From the NCBI RefSeq assembly GCF_014199445.1, contig NZ_JACIJS010000005.1:248001-312000 (forward strand): a stretch of 64,000 nt of DNA, read 5' to 3'. A program made the position numbers and the translations under genes. Numbering within the stretch: position 1 is the stretch's first letter; each line of letters opens with the position of its first letter. The notes under the pieces were generated by a model that searched no databases, had not been told where the DNA came from, and worked only from the letters and a program-made list of their open reading frames with translations. Shown here piece by piece: positions 8,137 to 17,484 of the stretch. Source of the DNA: Rubricella aquisinus (GTDB lineage Bacteria > Pseudomonadota > Alphaproteobacteria > Rhodobacterales > Rhodobacteraceae).

Positions 8137-8852
8137 CACGCCCGATCATCGGCGTCACCACCTCGAAACGCAGCGGCTGGCGGATTTTCCCGCTCATGTG
8201 GCTTGCCGTGTTTCTGGCCGGGGGCCGCGCGGTGCGATGGGTCACCGGGCGGGATGCGGACATCACCAAGGTGGACGGCGTGATCGTCGGGGGCGGCGAT
8301 GACATTTCCCCCGATCTTTATGGCGGCGACATCGTTGCGAAGGCGCGGCTGGATCAAGACCGCGACGCGCTGGAAAAACGGCTGGTGCTGGAAGCCTTCG
8401 CCATCGGCAAGCCGGTGTTCGGGATTTGCCGGGGCGCGCAGATGATCAACGTCGCCTTGGGCGGCAATCTAAACCAGAATGCCTATGAAACCTATGGCAA
8501 CCGGGAGCGGCCATGGACGATCCTGCCGCTCAAACAGGTCGATCTGGTGGAGGACAGCCGCATTGCCTGCATCGCGGGCCCGCAGGAAATGGAGGTCAAC
8601 TCGCTTCATTCCCAATCGGTCGAGGATCTGGGCGAGGGGCTTCATGCCGTCGGACATGATCAAGAGGGGATGATTCAGGCGGTGGAGCGGCGGCGCGATC
8701 CGTTCCTGATGGGCGTCCAGTGGCACCCGGAGCATCTTTTGTATGCGCGTCGTCAGCGCGCCCTGTTCCGCGCCGTGGTCGATGCCGCACGGGCCTACCG
8801 CGACAACCAAAACCAGATGGATGCCGTGGATCGCGGTATCGCGGACGCTTAA
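8133..8852 (+). CDS. Gamma-glutamyl-gamma-aminobutyrate hydrolase family protein (peptidase C26, class I GATase)
   Basis: Class I glutamine amidotransferase-fold enzyme, 239 residues, predicted to hydrolyse gamma-glutamyl amides or pass on ammonia. The nucleophile elbow is FGICRGAQMINVALGG (Cys99) and the His/Glu pair is in GVQWHPEH (His198, Glu200), so the triad is intact. N-terminal IVGGGDDISPDLYGG is typical of the PuuD-like group. The start codon overlaps the amidoligase stop. Together they could make and cut, or supply ammonia for, the same amide-linked metabolite. Confidence 0.9.
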   Translation: MTRPIIGVTTSKRSGWRIFPLMWLAVFLAGGRAVRWVTGRDADITKVDGVIVGGGDDISPDLYGGDIVAKARLDQDRDALEKRLVLEAFAIGKPVFGICRGAQMINVALGGNLNQNAYETYGNRERPWTILPLKQVDLVEDSRIACIAGPQEMEVNSLHSQSVEDLGEGLHAVGHDQEGMIQAVERRRDPFLMGVQWHPEHLLYARRQRALFRAVVDAARAYRDNQNQMDAVDRGIADA

Positions 8853-9484
8853 TTCGACGCGGCAAGCCCGACACGGGCCGCAAGCCGCAGCGCATGGCTT
8901 GGATCCTGTGCAACCATCGGCATGACCGGCTGATAAGCCGCGCGGATCACCTCCGCGATCTCGCGCCGCAGGATCGGCTCCCCACCCTCGACAGCCACAA
9001 GGGGGGAGCGGTCCATGAACGCGCGATCGGACCACAAAAGGATCGTCTGCACCATCTGGCTGAGCGCGAGGGTCTGCGCCGACACTGCCGCGAGGTTGTC
9101 GTCATAGCGCAGGAACACAAAAGCCGCCTTGATCCCGCCGCTCTCGTCAAAGCGGAACAGGCGGTACTGATTGGCCCCCGCGGCCTCAAGCCGGGGCACC
9201 AATTGCCCAAGTTCCGGCACCAGTCGATCCAGATGCGGCGTTTCGGTCAACTCGGCCCAATCCCGCAGGAAAAACACCATCAGATTGGCGCCCAATTCCG
9301 GGTCCGTCTCGGCCATCTTGTGCTCCGCGAGGGTCACGACCGCCTCCGCCGCGCCCTTAAACACCGCGATGGTTTCATCCTCAACCCCGAAGATCACCGG
9401 GACAATGGGCCGACCCCAGCGCGCAAAGGCATAGCTGCCATCGCTGCGGGTGAACAATGCTGTCACGTCTTCTGGTGTCATCAT
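8849..9484 (-). CDS. Conserved hypothetical protein downstream of ruvB
   Basis: No family recognised with confidence. The 211-residue soluble protein has no signal peptide or membrane segment. It contains [51 protein letters not shown] and [16 protein letters not shown]. Its start overlaps the ruvB stop (ATGATGA), so it should be translated with ruvCAB. It converges on the C26 amidotransferase gene with a four-base overlap of stops. I infer a housekeeping role in Rhodobacterales rather than a DNA-repair function. Confidence 0.75.
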   Translation of the reverse strand: MMTPEDVTALFTRSDGSYAFARWGRPIVPVIFGVEDETIAVFKGAAEAVVTLAEHKMAETDPELGANLMVFFLRDWAELTETPHLDRLVPELGQLVPRLEAAGANQYRLFRFDESGGIKAAFVFLRYDDNLAAVSAQTLALSQMVQTILLWSDRAFMDRSPLVAVEGGEPILRREIAEVIRAAYQPVMPMVAQDPSHALRLAARVGLAASN

Positions 9485-10512
9485 CCCTCGTCAAACAGAT
9501 CAGATTGCCCCGCCGGTTTGGGTGGCGTGAGGCCAAGATGGGTCCATGCCCGCTGGCCCAGCATCCGCCCGCGCGGGGTGCGCTGGACCAAACCTTGCTG
9601 AAGGAGGAACGGCTCGATCACCTCCTCAATCGCATCGCGTGCCTCCGACAGGGCAGCGGCAATCGTCTCCACCCCCACTGGCCCACCGCCGTAATGCTCC
9701 GCCAAAAGCCGCAGATAGCGCCGATCCGCGCCATCCAGACCCAGCCGATCCACGCCAAGCCGGGTCAGCGCCCGATCCGCGAGGGTCTGTGTCACGCGGC
9801 CATCGCCCTCGACGATTGCGAAATCGACCACCCGGCGCAGCAGGCGGCCCGCGATACGCGGCGTCCCGCGCGCGCGGCGGGCAATCTCCTGCGCACCATC
9901 AGGCGTTGCCGCAGCCCCCATCAGGCGCGCGCCCCGTTCGACGATCTGCACCAGTTCGGCCACGTCGTAGAATTCCAACCGCGTCGGAATGCCGAACCGG
10001 TCGCGCAGCGGTGTCGTCAACAGACCGAGCCGCGTGGTCGCCCCGACAAGCGTGAAGGGCGGCAAATCAATCCGCACCGTGCGCGCCGCTGGCCCCTCCC
10101 CGATCACAAGGTCAAGCGCGAAGTCCTCCATACCGGGATAAAGCACTTCCTCCACCACCGGGTTGAGCCGGTGAATTTCGTCGATGAACAGCACGTCCCG
10201 CTCATCCAGATTTGTGAGGATCGCCGCCAGATCGCCCGCCTTGGCCAGCACCGGGCCAGAGGTCATGCGGAAATTCACGCCCAACTCCCGAGCCATGATT
10301 TGCGCCAGCGTCGTCTTGCCCAAGCCGGGCGGGCCATAGAACAGCGTGTGATCCATCGCCTGCCCGCGCTGTTTGGCACTTTCGATAAACACGCGCAGAT
10401 TGGCGCGCGCCTCCCGCTGACCCACGAAATCGGCAAGGGTTTGCGGGCGCAGGGCGCGGTCCTGATCCTCGGGCCGAGGGGCCGGGGTCATGTCGATCGG
10501 GTCGGTCATCAT
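9481..10512 (-). CDS. ruvB: RuvB, Holliday junction branch-migration ATPase
   Basis: Hexameric AAA+ motor that drives branch migration with RuvA. 343 residues, the family's normal length. Walker A is [14 protein letters not shown] and Walker B is LFIDEIHRL; also [18 protein letters not shown] (sensor 1/arginine-finger region) and a C-terminal winged helix including [13 protein letters not shown]. It directly abuts ruvA, whose stop precedes its start by no spacer, in the order ruvC-ruvA-ruvB. Confidence 0.98.
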   Translation of the reverse strand: MMTDPIDMTPAPRPEDQDRALRPQTLADFVGQREARANLRVFIESAKQRGQAMDHTLFYGPPGLGKTTLAQIMARELGVNFRMTSGPVLAKAGDLAAILTNLDERDVLFIDEIHRLNPVVEEVLYPGMEDFALDLVIGEGPAARTVRIDLPPFTLVGATTRLGLLTTPLRDRFGIPTRLEFYDVAELVQIVERGARLMGAAATPDGAQEIARRARGTPRIAGRLLRRVVDFAIVEGDGRVTQTLADRALTRLGVDRLGLDGADRRYLRLLAEHYGGGPVGVETIAAALSEARDAIEEVIEPFLLQQGLVQRTPRGRMLGQRAWTHLGLTPPKPAGQSDLFDEG

Positions 10513-11190
10513 TTACCCCTTCGGCGCGAGACGGCGCAGGGCAAGCCGGATCAGCGTGCCGGTGTCTGACGCTTCATCGCCCACTTCGGCAATCGCCATC
10601 GCGGCCTCTCCCTGACCATAGCCAAGGTTGACCAGCGCGCTCAGCGCCTCCGCCCGTGTATTGGCGCTGCCCTCGGGCGCTGTTGCGGGGCTGGTGTCGA
10701 TCACCTCATCCACCGGGGCGGAGGATGGGCCAACCGCAACGCCCGGCATCGCGGGTTTCGCGCCCACAGCCCCAAGCGCCATAATGGCGGGCGCTTTGTC
10801 CTTGAGTTCATTCACGACGCGCGCGGCAATCTTCGGCCCGATGCCCGGTGCCGCCTTGATCGCGGCTGCATCCCCGAGCGTGATCGCGCGGCCCGCGCCC
10901 TCCGGCCCCAATGTGCCAAGGATCGCCATCGCGGCCTTTGCCCCCACACCCTGAACGGAGGTGAGCAAGCGGTGCCAATCCCGCTCTGCCAAGGTGAGGA
11001 AGCCGTAAAGCTGCCACTGATCCTCTCGCACCACCAATTCGGTGAAGAGTGCCACGGCACCGCCCTCCTCCGGCATCTGTGCGAGCGTGCGGTCCGAGCA
11101 GTGCACGGTGTAGCCAACCCCACCCGGTGTTTCGATCAGCACATGATCCGCCTGTCGGTACGCAAGCCGCCCGGAGATTTTGCCGATCAT
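10513..11190 (-). CDS. ruvA: RuvA, Holliday junction-binding protein
   Basis: Tetrameric junction-binding subunit of RuvAB. 225 residues. The N-terminal OB-fold opens [20 protein letters not shown]. The helix-hairpin-helix pair includes [18 protein letters not shown] and [21 protein letters not shown] flexible Ala/Pro-rich linker and the C-terminal RuvB-binding domain ([16 protein letters not shown]) follow. The start overlaps the ruvC stop by four bases. Confidence 0.97.
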   Translation of the reverse strand: MIGKISGRLAYRQADHVLIETPGGVGYTVHCSDRTLAQMPEEGGAVALFTELVVREDQWQLYGFLTLAERDWHRLLTSVQGVGAKAAMAILGTLGPEGAGRAITLGDAAAIKAAPGIGPKIAARVVNELKDKAPAIMALGAVGAKPAMPGVAVGPSSAPVDEVIDTSPATAPEGSANTRAEALSALVNLGYGQGEAAMAIAEVGDEASDTGTLIRLALRRLAPKG

Positions 11191-11693
11191 ACGCCCGCCC
11201 TCGCAATCGCCGCGTCAAGCCGCCCGGAGAATCGCGCGTGATGCGCGTGACACAGCGCGATGGCCAGCGCATCGGCGGCGTCTGGCCCCGCGATCTCCAC
11301 CCCGGGAAGCTGCATCCGCACCATGTGATCCACCTGCTGTTTTGCCGCGTGACCGACGCCGACGACGACCTTCTTCACGGCGTTGGGCGCGTATTCGGCA
11401 ACACTCAGCCCCCGCTCCGCCGGGACAAGCAGAGCGATGGCCCGCGCCTGTCCCAGTTTGAGCGTGCCAGCGGCATCTTTGTTCACGAAAGTATGCTCAA
11501 CGGCGGCGGTGCTGGGGCCATGATCGGCCAGAATCCGGTGCAATTGGCGGTGCAGGGACAGCAAACGCTCCGCCAGATCGTCGCCAGTCGATTGACACAC
11601 ACCATTGGCGACATGGGTGATCCGGTTGCCCGCGACGTCAATCACGCCCCAGCCCATCCGCCTTAGTCCCGGATCAATCCCCAACACACGCAT
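11187..11693 (-). CDS. ruvC: RuvC, crossover junction endodeoxyribonuclease
   Basis: Holliday-junction resolvase, 168 residues. The N-terminus [18 protein letters not shown] carries the catalytic Asp7, and [11 protein letters not shown] carries the catalytic Glu. The C-terminal acidic residues are in [17 protein letters not shown]. First gene of ruvCAB. The 224-base divergent region upstream separates it from the DUF1127 gene. Confidence 0.97.
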   Translation of the reverse strand: MRVLGIDPGLRRMGWGVIDVAGNRITHVANGVCQSTGDDLAERLLSLHRQLHRILADHGPSTAAVEHTFVNKDAAGTLKLGQARAIALLVPAERGLSVAEYAPNAVKKVVVGVGHAAKQQVDHMVRMQLPGVEIAGPDAADALAIALCHAHHARFSGRLDAAIARAGV

Positions 11694-11917
11694 TTTTTTC
11701 CTGCTCTATGGTTTCGAAATCGTTAGCACGAAGCGTGAACAAAGCCTAGTCCCGAATGGGGATGATCTGGAAACGACCCCTTACGCCTACGTCCGCGACA
11801 TCACCGGCGAGCTATGCATTTCATGCACTTAGCTACGGCAATTTTAGCATTTGTAAGTGGGGTTTGGCGCGTCTAGGTGCGGTTCACTTTTCTGGCTCAC
11901 ATATAAGGAAACCTGCC
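11694..11917. other. Divergent intergenic region ruvC / DUF1127
   Basis: 224 bases with no supported coding sequence. It must hold the ruvC promoter and the DUF1127 promoter. No exact EcfG consensus or strong sigma70 box was found by eye. AAGGAA at 11905-11910 is the ribosome-binding site of the DUF1127 gene. Confidence 0.5.
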
Positions 11918-12148
11918 ATGACCATGATCCACCACTCTCCGTCCACCGGCGTCTCTGTCGCGCTGATTGCAACCCGGATCATGGACGGTGTCATGACCCC
12001 CATCCGCGCAATGCGCGCATGGCAGGCCGAAACCGAAACCGTGAATGACCTGAGCCGCCTGTCCACCCGCGAGTTGGCCGATCTTGGCCTGATCCGCGGT
12101 GATCTTCAGCCGGTGGCCAAGGCGATGACCCGCCGCGCCGCGCGCTAG
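11918..12148 (+). CDS. DUF1127 domain-containing protein
   Basis: 76-residue protein from MTMIHHSPSTG to a basic C-terminus. The DUF1127 core is visible as LSRLSTRELADLGLIRGD, the usual short Arg/Leu-rich helical motif. Members are common in alphaproteobacteria and have been tied to RNA turnover and phosphate or stress adaptation; the role here is not shown. AAGGAA seven bases upstream of the ATG decides this start over longer in-frame options. A strong hairpin terminator follows at 12189. Confidence 0.85.
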   Translation: MTMIHHSPSTGVSVALIATRIMDGVMTPIRAMRAWQAETETVNDLSRLSTRELADLGLIRGDLQPVAKAMTRRAAR

Positions 12149-12188
12149 GCGTTCACGCGCAAATCTCCCCATCGGGAGTGCCAGAACA

Positions 12189-12213
12189 GGGGCTGCCTTC
12201 GGGCGGCCCCTTT
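12189..12213 (+). terminator. Intrinsic terminator after the DUF1127 gene
   Basis: A nine-base stem (12189-12197 with 12202-12210, one G-U pair) capped by a TTCG tetraloop and followed by TTT. It also lies 12 bases past the prmA stop, so it may serve both convergent genes. Confidence 0.75.
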
Positions 12214-12221
12214 GCGTTTGG

Positions 12222-13091
12222 CTAGAGACGGCGCAGGGTAAACGTAACCCACGCGTCGATATAGCGGCGGTCCACCACCTCAAATCCCCATGCGCGGAAC
12301 ATCGCCTCAACGCCTGGTCCCTGACGGCGCAAGATGCCTGACAGGATCACAATGGCCCCGGGTGCAGTATGCGCGGCGATCTGTGGGGCAAGCCGTTTCA
12401 GCGGCCCGGCGAGGATATTGGCAAACACCAGATCATAGGGCGCGCGCGCGATCAGATCGGGATGGCGAAAGCCCGGTGCGGTCACGCAGCGCACATCCGC
12501 GCCATAGCCGTTGAACACCGTGTTGGCCCGCGCGGTCATCGTCGCCACCGGATCAATATCAGAGGCAATCGCCCGGCACGGCATGGACGCCACCGCTGCC
12601 ATCGCCAGCACCGCCGTGCCCGCGCCAATATCCGCGACGTTGCGCGCGACAAACCCTTTTTGCAGCAGCTTATCGAGCGACAGAAGGCAGCCTTGCGTCG
12701 TGCCGTGATGCCCGGTGCCAAAGGCCATCGCGGCCTCAATCTCCAACCCGATCTTGTTCGCTGGGATCGTGTCCCGGTCATGACTGCCATAGACCACGAA
12801 CCGCCCCGCCGGAACCGGGGTCAATTCGCGGCGCACCTGTGCGACCCAATCCACATCATCCAGTTTTGAGACGGCAAAGGGGCGCGCCCCATGCATCGCT
12901 TCCAAAAGGGCAAGGCCCGCAAGGTCCGGCTTATCGGTGAAATAGCCGCCGACCTCCCATGTGCCGGAGCCATCCTCAACCTCGAACACGCCCACGCCTG
13001 TCGGCTCTGGTTCCATGTTTTCGAGGGCAAGGCCCAGCGCCTCCGCTTCGGCTTTGTCTCGCAGGGTCGTGAGGGCGGTCCAGGTGGTCAT
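12222..13091 (-). CDS. prmA: PrmA, ribosomal protein L11 methyltransferase
   Basis: SAM-dependent methyltransferase that modifies L11 of the large ribosomal subunit. 289 residues, with N-terminal substrate-recognition domain MTTWTALTTLRDKAEAEAL and a C-terminal class I methyltransferase domain. FGTGHHGTTQGCL is the PrmA signature and VADIGAGTAVLAMAA is the SAM-binding motif I. Also visible are AIASDIDPVA and LVFANILAGPLKRLAP, the Asn-containing catalytic loop. It converges on the DUF1127 gene. Confidence 0.95.
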   Translation of the reverse strand: MTTWTALTTLRDKAEAEALGLALENMEPEPTGVGVFEVEDGSGTWEVGGYFTDKPDLAGLALLEAMHGARPFAVSKLDDVDWVAQVRRELTPVPAGRFVVYGSHDRDTIPANKIGLEIEAAMAFGTGHHGTTQGCLLSLDKLLQKGFVARNVADIGAGTAVLAMAAVASMPCRAIASDIDPVATMTARANTVFNGYGADVRCVTAPGFRHPDLIARAPYDLVFANILAGPLKRLAPQIAAHTAPGAIVILSGILRRQGPGVEAMFRAWGFEVVDRRYIDAWVTFTLRRL

Positions 13092-13151
13092 GGCGGGGCC
13101 TTTCGTTGGGATCAGGCTCCGATACGGAAAACCATGGCCATGCGCAAGGGA

Positions 13152-14012
13152 TCAGCGCGTGTGGCCTGCGGGGTCCGCCATCAGCGCCTCAATCTCTGCC
13201 CCCGGCATCGCATCGGCGGCATAGTCAAACGTGCCCGCGTCGGGCACCTCGAGTGCCGCGCGCCGCAATGCGCCCCATGCCGCGCGCGCGAACGACCCGC
13301 CAACACTGATCCGCGCGGCCCCGGCTTCCGCCAACGCAGCAACGCTGTAGCGCGGCCCGGTCAGGCCCATCAGGATGTTCACGGGCTTGTCCACCTCCGC
13401 GCAGACCATGCGGATCGCGTCAAGGTCAGGCAAACCCGGTGCATAAAGCACATCCGCCCCGGCATCGGCAAAGGCTTGCAAGCGGCGGATCGTCTCCGCC
13501 ACTGTGACATCGGTATAAAGATGCCCTTCGGCACGCGCGGTGAGTACAAAGCGAAGGTCGCGCGCGGCCTCCGCCGCTGCGGCGACGCGCGCGACCGCCT
13601 CCTCAAACGGATAGATCGGATCATCGGGATCACCGGTCGCGTCCTCAATGGAGCCGCCGACAAGCCCGATACCGGCGGCTTGCCGGATCGTCTCCGCGCA
13701 ATCTTGGGGCGCAGGACCAAAGCCGCCTTCCAGATCGGCAGACACGGGCAGGTCCGTTGCCGCAACGATCGCGGCTGCGTTGTCGAGGATTTCCGCCCGG
13801 CTCAGGGCTGCCATCGAATCCCGCTTGCCCACCGCAAACGCATAGCCCGCGCTGGTGGTCGCAATGGCGGGGAAATCCAGACTGGCCAGCAACCGGGCAG
13901 AGCCCGCGTCCCACGCATTCGGCATCAGGAACGCAGCACCCCGCACATGAAGCGCGCGAAAGGCGTCGGCCTTCGCGCGCTTTAGGGTAGCCGGATCAGG
14001 CACCTGTGCCAA
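13152..14012 (-). CDS. Isocitrate lyase/PEP mutase family protein
   Basis: TIM-barrel enzyme of the isocitrate lyase/phosphoenolpyruvate mutase superfamily, 286 residues. Recognisable parts are [18 protein letters not shown] near residue 25, [15 protein letters not shown], the metal-binding strand [10 protein letters not shown] and [18 protein letters not shown]. The usual KKCGH motif of true isocitrate lyases is absent, so it is a PEP-mutase/oxaloacetate-hydrolase/2-methylisocitrate-lyase-like member of unknown substrate. The start overlaps the msrA stop by 17 bases, suggesting co-transcription. Confidence 0.85.
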   Translation of the reverse strand: MAQVPDPATLKRAKADAFRALHVRGAAFLMPNAWDAGSARLLASLDFPAIATTSAGYAFAVGKRDSMAALSRAEILDNAAAIVAATDLPVSADLEGGFGPAPQDCAETIRQAAGIGLVGGSIEDATGDPDDPIYPFEEAVARVAAAAEAARDLRFVLTARAEGHLYTDVTVAETIRRLQAFADAGADVLYAPGLPDLDAIRMVCAEVDKPVNILMGLTGPRYSVAALAEAGAARISVGGSFARAAWGALRRAALEVPDAGTFDYAADAMPGAEIEALMADPAGHTR

Positions 14013-14649
14013 TGGGGCAGGTCACGCCGGTGCCCCCAATGCCGCAATAGCCGCCCGGATTTTTGGCGAGGTATTGCTGGTGATAATCCTCCGCAAAGAA
14101 GAATTCGGGCGCATCCACAATCTCCGTCGTGATCACGCCATACCCTGCCTCACGCAGGCGCGGGGCGAAGGCGGCCTTGCTGGCCTCGGCGGCGGCTTTC
14201 TGCTCTGCATTCATGACATAGATGCCGGAGCGGTATTGCGTGCCGCGATCATTGCCCTGCCGCATCCCTTGGGTCGGGTCGTGCCCTTCCCAGAACACCT
14301 GCAACAAGGCGTCATAGCTGATCTTTGTCGGATCATAGACGACGAAAACCACTTCGTTATGGCCGGTTTGACCCGTGCAGACCTCATGATAGGTCGCGTT
14401 CGGTGTATAGCCGCCCGCATAGCCCACGGCAGTGACATAAACGCCATCAAGCTTCCAGAACATCCGCTCCACGCCCCAGAAACAGCCCATGCCGAACATG
14501 GCTGTCTCCAACCCCTCGGGATACGGCCCTTTGAGGGGGCGGCCATTGAGGAAATGCGCGTCTGCCGTCGGGATCGGCTCTGCCCGGCCCGGCAATGCGG
14601 CCTCGGGTGTGATCATCTCGGATTTGTTGCGGCCCAGTCCAAACAGCAT
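13996..14649 (-). CDS. msrA: MsrA, peptide-methionine (S)-S-oxide reductase
   Basis: Repairs methionine-S-sulfoxide in proteins using thioredoxin. 217 residues with catalytic Cys in [14 protein letters not shown]. Also visible are [16 protein letters not shown] and [20 protein letters not shown], and a C-terminal segment with further cysteines ([16 protein letters not shown]) for recycling. Length and motifs are standard. It lies upstream of the PEP-mutase-like gene on the same strand. Confidence 0.97.
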   Translation of the reverse strand: MLFGLGRNKSEMITPEAALPGRAEPIPTADAHFLNGRPLKGPYPEGLETAMFGMGCFWGVERMFWKLDGVYVTAVGYAGGYTPNATYHEVCTGQTGHNEVVFVVYDPTKISYDALLQVFWEGHDPTQGMRQGNDRGTQYRSGIYVMNAEQKAAAEASKAAFAPRLREAGYGVITTEIVDAPEFFFAEDYHQQYLAKNPGGYCGIGGTGVTCPIGTGA

Positions 14650-14709
14650 GATGGCTCCTCCTGCATCTGTTGGATCAGAGGTAAGCCGCCTACCGCGTCA
14701 GGACAAGGG

Positions 14710-16104
14710 TCAGGCCGGTTGCGCCACCGGGACTGACAAAGAGTTGACATAGCGCCAGCCGATCACCGTCGCGATGGTGCCGACGATCACCCCGGCCAGC
14801 GCCTGACCGTAGACCACGCCCGGCGCGTCGAAGCCTTGGGCCAAGAGCCACGCGCAAGGAAAGATCACGATCGCATCCCGCATCCAGTTCAGCCCGGTGG
14901 ACCATAAGGGTCGGTTGAGGTTGTTGAATGCCGCATTCGCGACGAACAGCGCGCCCGTGAACACGAACACGCCCGCCGCGATCTGGGTAAAGGCGCGGGT
15001 CACATCGGCCCCGATCCCCTCAAGCTGGAAGGCGGCGACGATCAGGTCCGTGCCGATGAACATCAATCCCCAAGTGAGCAGCGTGTAGATCGTGCAAAAC
15101 AAGAGCGCATCGCGATAGGTGGAGCGCACCCGGTCCAGCGCGGCGGCCCCGTAATTCTGCCCGATGATCCCGCCAATGGCGCCCGAGAGCGCGAAGATGC
15201 CGCCAAAGGCCACCACCGTCAGGCGCGACACGACGGACCATCCGGCCACCGCACTGTCGCCATAGCCCGCGATCATCGCAGTCAGGATCGAATTGCCCAC
15301 GGGCGTGGACATCTGCGTGGCAATAGCTGGCCCTGCGATCTTGGCGAAGGGGCGCGCGACACGGGTGACGCAAGCAATGCGGGGCCGCGCGGCAAGCTGG
15401 TGCACCCGCACCACATACCAGATGCCCAGAAAACCCGTGATGCTCCGGCTCACCGCCACGCCAATCGCCGCCCCATCCACGCCAAGGCCAAGCCCATACT
15501 GCCCGCCAAGGTCAAATCCAAAGAGCGTGTTCACATCCAAAATCAGAAACGGGTCGAGCACGATGGCAATCGCGCCTGCCGCGAGTGTTACTTGCATCGA
15601 CCGCCGCGCATCTCCTGCCGCGCGCAGGATCGCCCCGCCCATCATCCCCAGCGCCATGATCGGCAGCGACGGCACGGACAAAAGGAGGAAGCGGGAGCCG
15701 ACGACCTTCGCCTCACCACTTGCCCCGATCAGGCTCAGGATCGGATCGCGAAACACGATAACCACAGCCGCCACAGCCGCCTGAACGGTAAAGGCAATGA
15801 TGAGCGCGCCAGTGGCGTCAAGCCGCGCATCCTCCCACCGGTTCTGCCCGATGGCGCGCGCAACCAGCGCCGTGCCTGCAATCGCCAACCCGATCCCGGC
15901 GGAGATGGTGAAAAACTGGATCACCCAGGCAAAGCCAACCGCCGCCATCAGGGTCTGATCGCCAAGCTGGCTCACCCAAAACAGCGTCGCTGCATCCACC
16001 AGAAACATGAAGGTCAGCCCGACCGAACCGGTCAGGGTCATCACGACGACATGGCGCATGGTAGAACCGGTGGTGAAACGCGCCTGCCGCGCCGGGGTCG
16101 CCAC
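14710..16104 (-). CDS. MATE family efflux transporter
   Basis: Inner-membrane multidrug and toxin extrusion transporter, 464 residues with about twelve hydrophobic helices. Family features include FLVDAATLFWVSQLGDQTL in helix 1 and the internal duplication, with TQMSTPVGNSILTAMIAGYG and GAIGGIIGQNYGA in the second half. The start is two bases past the stop of the MFS gene, so the two transporters are probably co-transcribed. The substrate is not predictable. Confidence 0.92.
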   Translation of the reverse strand: MATPARQARFTTGSTMRHVVVMTLTGSVGLTFMFLVDAATLFWVSQLGDQTLMAAVGFAWVIQFFTISAGIGLAIAGTALVARAIGQNRWEDARLDATGALIIAFTVQAAVAAVVIVFRDPILSLIGASGEAKVVGSRFLLLSVPSLPIMALGMMGGAILRAAGDARRSMQVTLAAGAIAIVLDPFLILDVNTLFGFDLGGQYGLGLGVDGAAIGVAVSRSITGFLGIWYVVRVHQLAARPRIACVTRVARPFAKIAGPAIATQMSTPVGNSILTAMIAGYGDSAVAGWSVVSRLTVVAFGGIFALSGAIGGIIGQNYGAAALDRVRSTYRDALLFCTIYTLLTWGLMFIGTDLIVAAFQLEGIGADVTRAFTQIAAGVFVFTGALFVANAAFNNLNRPLWSTGLNWMRDAIVIFPCAWLLAQGFDAPGVVYGQALAGVIVGTIATVIGWRYVNSLSVPVAQPA

Positions 16105-16106
16105 GC

Positions 16107-17363
16107 TTATTCCGCCGCGACCGGACGAATGGCGCGGGCGAAAATCGTCTCATTCCCCGGCTCGGGATGGCGCGGGATCAGGCGCGACAGCCCAAAAGAC
16201 ACCGCCGCCATCCCTGCCGCAAGCCAAAACACCATGCCCGGCGACACGATCCACAGATACCCAAGCGAGGCCGGCAAAAACACCGCAGCAATATGATTGA
16301 TCGTGAAGGCCACCGCCGCCGTGGGCGCGATATCCGCTGGATCCGCGATCTTCTGGAAATAGGTTTTCAGCGCAAAGGCCAGCGCGAAAAACAGATGGTC
16401 CAACACATAAAGCGCACAGGCAATAACGAGCCCCCACGCCGCCAATCCCCAATCCAGAAAATAGAGCGCGCCATAGGCCAGAAACACGCAGATCAGCCCG
16501 GAATATTCCACGCCCAGCGCCGTCCGCTCCCCGAATTTGCCGACAAACCGGCCCATGAGCGGCGCAAACACCATATTCGCGAGGTAGTTGATGAGGAACA
16601 GAGCCGTGACCTCATGCACCTTCATCCCGAACTTTTCGACCATCATGAAGGCCGCGAACACGACAAAGATTTGCCGCCGCGCGCCGGACATGAATTGCAA
16701 CGCGTAATAGAGCCAGTACCGCTTGCGCAGCACCATCTTTTTGGTCTGGGGGTTCGGGCTTTCAAATTGCGGAAACAGCAGGAACGCGGCCACCGCAATC
16801 ACCACCGTCGCGCCGCCACCCGCGATATAGACCGCGTTATAGGACCACTCAAACGCCTGCCACCCGATCACCAACGTGCCGTAAGCCAGCAGGGACGCGC
16901 CCGACCCGACGGCGACGATATTGCCCAGCATCTGCGGCGCGCGCGCCTTATCAAGCCATTGCAGTTGTAGCGATTGGTTGACCGTCTCGTAATAGTGAAA
17001 CCCGATGGAACTGAGCACGGTGGTGAACAGCAATCCCTGAAAGGTCGGAAATTGCGCGGTCAGCGCCACCCCGATGCCCAAAGTAGCCAGCGCGATCAGC
17101 GCCAGCACCTGCTCGCGGATAAGGATGATGAGCAGGATCACGCCGATCGCGAGAAACCCCGGAATTTCCCGAAACGTCTGCAACCACCCGATATCAGAGC
17201 CGTCAAACTGCGCCGCCTCAATGACGAAATTGTTCAAAAGCGCATTCCATGTGGAAAACGCGAGCGGCATCGCGGCGGCCATCACAACCAGCAAAGCAAC
17301 CGGTTGGCGCCACACGGGCAGGCGCTTGGCCGCTTCTACGGATATGGGCGTAAAATAGGACAT
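16107..17363 (-). CDS. MFS transporter
   Basis: Major facilitator superfamily permease, 418 residues, about twelve membrane helices. It opens MSYFTPISVEAAKRLPVWRQ and includes ETVNQSLQLQWLDKARAPQM (loop 4-5), FGERTALGVEYSGLICVFLAYG and a C-terminal SFGLSRLIPRHPEPGNE. It is divergent from the dipeptidase gene and immediately upstream of the MATE gene. It lacks clear markers of a substrate subfamily. Confidence 0.88.
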   Translation of the reverse strand: MSYFTPISVEAAKRLPVWRQPVALLVVMAAAMPLAFSTWNALLNNFVIEAAQFDGSDIGWLQTFREIPGFLAIGVILLIILIREQVLALIALATLGIGVALTAQFPTFQGLLFTTVLSSIGFHYYETVNQSLQLQWLDKARAPQMLGNIVAVGSGASLLAYGTLVIGWQAFEWSYNAVYIAGGGATVVIAVAAFLLFPQFESPNPQTKKMVLRKRYWLYYALQFMSGARRQIFVVFAAFMMVEKFGMKVHEVTALFLINYLANMVFAPLMGRFVGKFGERTALGVEYSGLICVFLAYGALYFLDWGLAAWGLVIACALYVLDHLFFALAFALKTYFQKIADPADIAPTAAVAFTINHIAAVFLPASLGYLWIVSPGMVFWLAAGMAAVSFGLSRLIPRHPEPGNETIFARAIRPVAAE

Positions 17364-17484
17364 GCGGGTTCCTTACGCCTGTTTCAGGGGCTTGGCGAGT
17401 CTTCGGGTGGTGTGAGCATCGTTTCCTTGACGGAACCGATCCTCCGGCGCACCGTCCATTTTCGAAGGATAAAGGAGCATCCCC

